Origin: Terriglobales bacterium
Lineage (GTDB): Bacteria > Acidobacteriota > Terriglobia > Terriglobales > SCQP01
Assembly (NCBI GenBank): GCA_025451775.1
Contig: JANWJU010000145.1
Coordinates: 1 to 46,189, forward strand
Length of the DNA stretch: 46,189 nt
Direction: 5' to 3'
In this document: positions 42,106-46,189 of the stretch, in pieces
How positions within the stretch are numbered: the stretch's first letter is position 1
Layout: every line of letters begins with the position of its first letter
Translations under genes and position numbers: made by a program
The notes under the pieces: model-generated
Told to the model about the DNA's origin: nothing
Seen by the model: only the letters and a program-made list of their open reading frames with translations
Databases searched by the model: none

Positions 42106-43341
42106 ATGGAATTTTTTCGCGACACTGACATCGATTTTCTGGGGAAAAAGTGGTACTTCCTCACCGTCACCATGGTCTTGTTTGTGGTCGGCATGGCCGC
42201 ATTGGCGATCCACCACGGGCCGGACATGGGCATTGACTTCACCGGCGGCACTCAAATGGACGTGAAATTCAGCCGCGCCGTTCCCACCGACCAGATCCGG
42301 CAGGGACTCGCCGCCGCCAAGCTCGGCGATGTCACCATCCAGCCGATCGGCGGCGCCGACTCGGACGAGGTGCTGATCTCCTCCCCGCTGTCGGCCCTCA
42401 ACCAGGCCGACCTGGAGAAGAGTAAAACCGAGATCGTGCAGGTATTGTACCAAGTGCTCGGCGTGCCCACCTCCAGCAAACCAGACCTGAACAACATCGG
42501 AGTCGAGGCGTTCACCAATTGGCTGCTGCAGACCGACCCGGAAGGCTACCAAGGGCTGGGCGCGCAGGTGGCCACGCAGCGTTATACGGCGCTGGCCGAC
42601 CAGATGATCAAGGTGCGGCGCGACACCGAGGGTAAGGGCGTGCTGTCCTCGTTCCAAGCGCTGGCGGCGGCGCCCGGCGATGCGCATCTGGCGCAATTGG
42701 CGAGCCAGGACTTTTCCCTGGCGCCGTTTACGGTGCGCTCCACCAGCATTATCGGTCCGCAGGTGGGCTCGCAATTGCGCGATCAGGCGCTGCGCGCGGT
42801 GCTGTACTCGCTGGCGGCGATGCTGATTTATATTGCGTTTCGCTTCGAGTTGATTTATGGTGTTGCGGCAGTGGTCGCTGTCTTCCACGATGTGCTCATC
42901 ACCTTGGGAATGTTCTCGCTGGCGCGGTTGCCGATTGACCTGACTGTGGTGGCGGCGTTCCTGACCTTGGTGGGCTATTCGATGAACGACACCATCGTGG
43001 TGTTTGACCGGGTGCGGGAGAACCTGCCCATCATGCGCCGGGACAAGTTGGCGGTGGTGGTGAACAAAAGTATCAACCAGACGCTGAGCCGAACGGTGCT
43101 CACCTCGGGGTTGACGTTTTTATCGGTGCTGTCCCTGCTGGTGTTGGGCGGGGATGCGTTGCGGGGCTTCAGCTTCGCCATGACGTTTGGCATTTGTGTG
43201 GGCACCTACTCCTCGATTGCGGTAGCGGCGCCCATGATGGTGGCTTATATTGAATGGCGCAATCAACGCCAACGCCCCACCGCGCAGGCGGTGGCCGTGG
43301 CGGGCGCCAGCGCTCGCGGGAAAGCGGGGCGCGAGCGGTAA
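42106..43341 (+). CDS. secF: Protein-export membrane protein SecF
   Basis: A 411-residue partner of SecD with six helices (one at about 17-37, five in about 225-390). 'GIDFTGGTQMDVKF' is the SecF signature. The core has 'VGYSMNDTIVVFDRVREN' and 'TSGLTFLSVLSLLVLGG'. A periplasmic domain with an insert of about 60 residues (near 130-190, TDPEGYQGLGAQ...) makes it longer than the usual ~310. ATG 42106 is used; an in-frame TTG at 42100 is possible. Confidence 0.94.
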   Translation: MEFFRDTDIDFLGKKWYFLTVTMVLFVVGMAALAIHHGPDMGIDFTGGTQMDVKFSRAVPTDQIRQGLAAAKLGDVTIQPIGGADSDEVLISSPLSALNQADLEKSKTEIVQVLYQVLGVPTSSKPDLNNIGVEAFTNWLLQTDPEGYQGLGAQVATQRYTALADQMIKVRRDTEGKGVLSSFQALAAAPGDAHLAQLASQDFSLAPFTVRSTSIIGPQVGSQLRDQALRAVLYSLAAMLIYIAFRFELIYGVAAVVAVFHDVLITLGMFSLARLPIDLTVVAAFLTLVGYSMNDTIVVFDRVRENLPIMRRDKLAVVVNKSINQTLSRTVLTSGLTFLSVLSLLVLGGDALRGFSFAMTFGICVGTYSSIAVAAPMMVAYIEWRNQRQRPTAQAVAVAGASARGKAGRER

Positions 43342-43418
43342 TGGGGGCCGGGATTCCGGCCATATAAAGCGCTAGGCAAAGCGCCTCCAGGGCGCCAGCA
43401 AAACGAGAGACACCTCCC

Positions 43419-44135
43419 ATGTTTGAACAAAGTTTGGTGGAAACTTCCCACACCGTCGGCACGCGGAAGCCAACGACAATCATTGTCTCCCTCGCCGTTC
43501 AGATTGGGATTATCTTTCTGGTCGCGATTGTTCCGCTCATCTACTACAACGTGCTGCCGACCTCGGCCATGACCGCCTTCCTGAGCGCGCCGCCGCCGCC
43601 CCCGCCGCCCCCGCCCCCGCCCCCGCCAACGCCCAAGTTTGAAGTGCACCGGCTGGTGAGCGAGGTGACGACCACCAATCAGCTCATCGCCCCCAAAATG
43701 ATCCCCCACGGTATCGAACACGTGGTCGAAACCGCCCCGCCCCCGCCGGTGCCGGTGGACGCCAAGGGCAATGCCGTGCTCAGCAGTCTTCTGGGTAGTG
43801 GCCCGGCGGCGCCGCCCCCGCCCCCGCCCCCGCCCGCGGCGGCACCCGTGGTGGAGGGCGGCAACGTGGTCGCGGCCAACTGCATCAGCTGCCCCGCGCC
43901 CCAGTATCCTGCGATCGCTCGCGCCGCCCACGTCCAGGGCGCGGTCGTGCTGCACGCCATCATCGGCAAGGATGGCGTCATCAAACAACTTGAAGTGGTG
44001 AGCGGCAACGCCATGCTGCAGGGCGCGGCGCTGCAGGCGGTGCGCAACTGGCGCTACCATCCGCTGCTGCTCAATAACGAGGCCATGGAAGTGGATACCC
44101 AAATCACCGTGAATTTCGACCTGAACGGCGAGTAG
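43419..44135 (+). CDS. TonB-like energy-transducing protein
   Basis: A 238-residue protein with one N-terminal helix (about 22-46). A periplasmic spacer carries two polyproline tracts (14-residue and 8-residue class), and a TonB C-terminal domain lies at about 150-238 ('APQYPAIARAAHVQGAVVLHA', core YPAIARAAHVQGAVVLHA, and 'AVRNWRYHPLLLNNEAMEV'). It would carry energy from the ExbB/ExbD proteins downstream to outer-membrane receptors. The DNA coding for the tracts is a CCGCCC-type simple repeat. ACCTCCC precedes the ATG. Confidence 0.88.
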   Translation: MFEQSLVETSHTVGTRKPTTIIVSLAVQIGIIFLVAIVPLIYYNVLPTSAMTAFLSAPPPPPPPPPPPPPTPKFEVHRLVSEVTTTNQLIAPKMIPHGIEHVVETAPPPPVPVDAKGNAVLSSLLGSGPAAPPPPPPPPAAAPVVEGGNVVAANCISCPAPQYPAIARAAHVQGAVVLHAIIGKDGVIKQLEVVSGNAMLQGAALQAVRNWRYHPLLLNNEAMEVDTQITVNFDLNGE

Positions 44136-44218
44136 CCTCGCTCTCCGAATTTTCGTCTTAGCACTGGCAATACGTCTGAACCTTTAGCTCTCAATTCCCG
44201 AAAGGAAACGCGAATCTC

Positions 44219-44944
44219 ATGGCTTACGCTCTGCTTCTTCTATTTCAAGGCACGGGATCGATTGGTTTCGATCCCATCGACATGTGGCGCCAGATGGGCT
44301 GGACCGCCCGCGACATCGTGATCATCCTGTTCATCATGTCGGTGCTCTCCATCGCCGTCATGGTGGACCGCTATCTGCTGTACTCCGCCGCCAAGAAACA
44401 ATCCCGCACCTTCGCCCCCAAAGTGGCCGGCGCCCTCAAGCAGGGCCGCCTGGATGAAGCCATCAAGGTCGCCGAAGTCAACAAGAAGAGCCACTTGGCC
44501 AAGGTGGTGGCGGCAGGCTTGGGCGAGTTCCAGGCTCACCAAGGCACCAGCGAAGTCTCGGGCGACGAGATCGACGCCTCCCAGCGCGCCTTGGCCCGCG
44601 CCCAGGCGATTGAGCACGCCGAGCTGAAACGCGGCTTGGGCACGCTCGCCACCGTCGGCGCCACGGCGCCCTTCGTGGGACTGCTGGGCACCGTCGTCGG
44701 CATCATTCACGCCTTCGCCAGCATGAGCTCGGAGAAGACGACCGGCTTGACCGCGGTGGCCGGCGGAATTTCTGAAGCCCTGGTCACCACCGCGCTGGGC
44801 CTGTTCGTGGCCATCCCGGCGGTGTGGGCCTACAATTACTTCAGCGGCAAGATCGAGGCCTTCGACATCGAGATGGACAACTCCGGCAGCGAGCTGGTGG
44901 ACTACTTCTTGAAACAGTCGGGCCGCTCCGCCGCCCGCAAGTAA
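44219..44944 (+). CDS. exbB: MotA/TolQ/ExbB-family proton channel protein
   Basis: A 241-residue inner-membrane protein with three helices (about 25-47, 143-168, 183-206). 'GLGTLATVGATAPFVGLLGTVVGI' is the family signature (core ATVGATAPFVGLLGTVVGI), with the following 'VTTALGLFVAIPAVWAYNYF'. With the two ExbD-like proteins it forms the motor for the TonB protein upstream. AAAGGAAA precedes the ATG. Confidence 0.93.
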   Translation: MAYALLLLFQGTGSIGFDPIDMWRQMGWTARDIVIILFIMSVLSIAVMVDRYLLYSAAKKQSRTFAPKVAGALKQGRLDEAIKVAEVNKKSHLAKVVAAGLGEFQAHQGTSEVSGDEIDASQRALARAQAIEHAELKRGLGTLATVGATAPFVGLLGTVVGIIHAFASMSSEKTTGLTAVAGGISEALVTTALGLFVAIPAVWAYNYFSGKIEAFDIEMDNSGSELVDYFLKQSGRSAARK

Positions 44945-45027
44945 GCCAGAAGGTTCGACGTATTGGCCGGGGCGCGCTTCGACTTCCCTCGCGCGCGCCC
45001 CGGCGCCAGTTCCAAGGAGCTATCAAC

Positions 45028-45477
45028 ATGGCGTGGCATCGCCCCGAAGTTTCTGTCACCAACGATATCAACGTTACCCCGCTGTGCGACGTGATGCTGG
45101 TGCTGCTGATCATCTTCATGGTGATCACCCCGCTCATGCAGCATGGCGTCAACGTCCAATTGGCCCAAGCCGTCAATCCGCAAACCTTGGCGAATGCCGA
45201 CAAGGATGACGCCGTCATCGTCGCCGTCAGCCACGACGGGCATACCTACCTCGGCAACGACATGATGAGCACCGACCAGATCACCAACCAGGTGCGCGAC
45301 GACATGCAGAACCAGCTGGAGAAGATCGTCTACGTCAAAGCCGATGCCGCGGCTCGATTCTCGGCGGTTGCCTCAGTGGTGGATGCGATCCGTGACGCCG
45401 GCGTGGACAGCATTGCGCTGGAAACCGAAAAGGTCGATTCGCTCACCCCGCCGCCGCCGGTGAGAGGCGGGGAATAG
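45028..45477 (+). CDS. exbD: ExbD/TolR-family biopolymer transport protein (first copy)
   Basis: A 149-residue protein with one helix (about 24-44, VMLVLLIIFMVITPLM) preceded by 'NDINVTPLCDVMLVLL', whose aspartate is the proton-carrying residue of the family. The periplasmic domain ends near 137. AAGGAG is at proper spacing before the ATG; the open frame upstream has no ExbD features. The aspartate is preceded by Cys where the second copy has Ile. Confidence 0.92.
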   Translation: MAWHRPEVSVTNDINVTPLCDVMLVLLIIFMVITPLMQHGVNVQLAQAVNPQTLANADKDDAVIVAVSHDGHTYLGNDMMSTDQITNQVRDDMQNQLEKIVYVKADAAARFSAVASVVDAIRDAGVDSIALETEKVDSLTPPPPVRGGE

Positions 45478-45520
45478 TCATCGCTGGAGCCCGGGTCCGC
45501 GCTAGCGAGAGGAGTCTTTT

Positions 45521-45946
45521 ATGTCAATGTCAACTGGGTCGCGTGGCGGCCCCTCCCACGATATCAACGTCACGCCCCTGATCGACGTCATGCTGGTGCT
45601 GATTATCATCTTCATGGTGATTCAGCCCTTGCACCCCAGCGGCCTCAAAGCTTTGGTGCCGCAGCCTAACCACGAGAAAAACAACCAACCGCAGGACAAC
45701 CGTACCATCGTGGTGCAGGTTCTGGATGGCAACGTGGTCAAGATCAACGACCAGACTGTCACCTGGGAAACGCTGGGAGCCCAGCTGAATGCGATCTATA
45801 AAACGCGCGCCCAGAAAGTTATGTTTGTCAAGGGCGATGACGACATTCCATTCACCATGATCGCGCGCGCCATCGATACTGCCAAGGGCGTCGACCCCTC
45901 GATTATGGTGGGAATATTGACCCCGAAGATGGAAGCCGGCAATTAG
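45521..45946 (+). CDS. exbD: ExbD/TolR-family biopolymer transport protein (second copy)
   Basis: A 141-residue protein with the helix at about 20-40 and the motif 'HDINVTPLIDVMLVLIIIFM', with the conserved aspartate present. Two different ExbD proteins per ExbB are common in this gene cluster type, and suggest a mixed ExbD dimer. The periplasmic domain differs from that of the first copy. It is followed by the 93-bp repeat array. Confidence 0.92.
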   Translation: MSMSTGSRGGPSHDINVTPLIDVMLVLIIIFMVIQPLHPSGLKALVPQPNHEKNNQPQDNRTIVVQVLDGNVVKINDQTVTWETLGAQLNAIYKTRAQKVMFVKGDDDIPFTMIARAIDTAKGVDPSIMVGILTPKMEAGN

Positions 45947-45973
45947 TGCCGGTACCCGGAATTGCGCCGCCGC

Positions 45974-46189
45974 GGGTTGGGGCGAAGGGGCCCCGGACCG
46001 AGGCGAGCATAAGCGGGACGCGCGGCGCAGCCGCGCTGGGGCCCGCGCAAAAATTTGCGCAGCCTCGGGTTGGGGCGAAGGGGCCCCGGACCGAGGCGAG
46101 CATAAGCGGGACGCGCGGCGCAGCCGCGCTGGGGCCCGCGCAAAAATTTGCGCAGCCTCGGGTTGGGGCGAAGGGGCCCCGGACCGAGG
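45974..46189 (+). repeat. 93-bp tandem array of type B palindromic element
   Basis: The motif GGGTTGGGGCGAAGGGGCCC begins at 45974, 46067 and 46160, so the period is 93 bp, and the copies seen are nearly identical. Each full unit contains AAGCGGGACGCGCGGC, the GCGCGGC / GCCGCGC hairpin, GGGGCCCGCGC and a GCGCAAA / TTTGCGC palindrome. The window ends in the third copy, so the true number is unknown. The unit shares its core with the elements at 16195, 17148 and 21481. Confidence 0.93.

Noticed and set aside
45974-46189. Array at the window end as a CRISPR
   Set aside because: The whole 93-bp unit repeats with no variable spacers, and no cas gene is near.

Overview
The window is GC-rich, densely coding DNA from a diderm bacterium. 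LpxB, YajC-SecD-SecF, TonB-ExbB-ExbD, many secreted or lipidated TPR, BON and glycine-zipper proteins, a five-helix succinate dehydrogenase anchor and a multihaem c-type cytochrome together fit an Acidobacteriota best. That placement is inferred from gene content; no rRNA or tRNA gene was seen. About 52 protein genes are supported, most in short operons with ATGA or GTGA overlaps.

Layout. 1-4.6 kb: a secreted glycine-zipper protein (minus), then sdhC-sdhA-sdhB-thiS. 4.6-9.9 kb: a polyprenol-type glycosyltransferase, an HD-GYP response regulator, pyruvoyl arginine decarboxylase with a 97-aa follower, a VOC protein, an LprI-like secreted protein and a DHH phosphoesterase. 10.1-18.7 kb: acyl-CoA dehydrogenase, MeaB GTPase and methylmalonyl-CoA epimerase (acyl-CoA/propionate metabolism), then MTA phosphorylase, a PfkB kinase, a membrane glycosyltransferase, a DapF-like protein, PlsC and a VapBC pair. 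18.7-25.5 kb: a minus operon lpxB / M1-peptidase-like TPR protein / HIT protein, then a SIMPL protein, a small anchored protein, signal peptidase I and a cystathionine gamma-synthase-type enzyme. 25.5-32.6 kb: TPR protein, NfeD, a nine-haem cytochrome, slipin and a SPOR protein. 32.6-35.5 kb: queD-queE-queC and a CnaB/TPR secreted protein. 35.6-39.9 kb: a BON/glycine-zipper lipoprotein, an alpha/beta hydrolase, a YIP1 protein and tgt. 40.0-46.0 kb: yajC-secD-secF and tonB-exbB-exbD-exbD. A 93-bp tandem array runs off the right edge.

How the genes work together. QueD/E/C make preQ0 and Tgt puts the deazapurine into tRNA. MeaB and the epimerase serve methylmalonyl-CoA turnover. MTA phosphorylase, and possibly the PfkB kinase, salvage the by-product of polyamine synthesis, for which the arginine decarboxylase may supply agmatine. 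NfeD and slipin are the usual membrane protease/stomatin pair. YajC-SecDF and TonB-ExbBD power export and outer-membrane uptake.

Most notable observations: (1) a family of GC-rich palindromic elements that lie not only between genes but in frame inside lpxB (about 32 codons) and as the C-terminal tail of a membrane glycosyltransferase, resembling protein-invading palindromic elements; (2) a DapF-family protein in which both catalytic cysteines are serine; (3) an M1-peptidase-fold protein whose zinc site is erased, fused to TPRs and translationally coupled to lpxB; (4) repeated -10-like hexamers only 5-8 nt before start codons, implying leaderless mRNAs, including a 21-bp divergent promoter. 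No phage, CRISPR or defence island was found.
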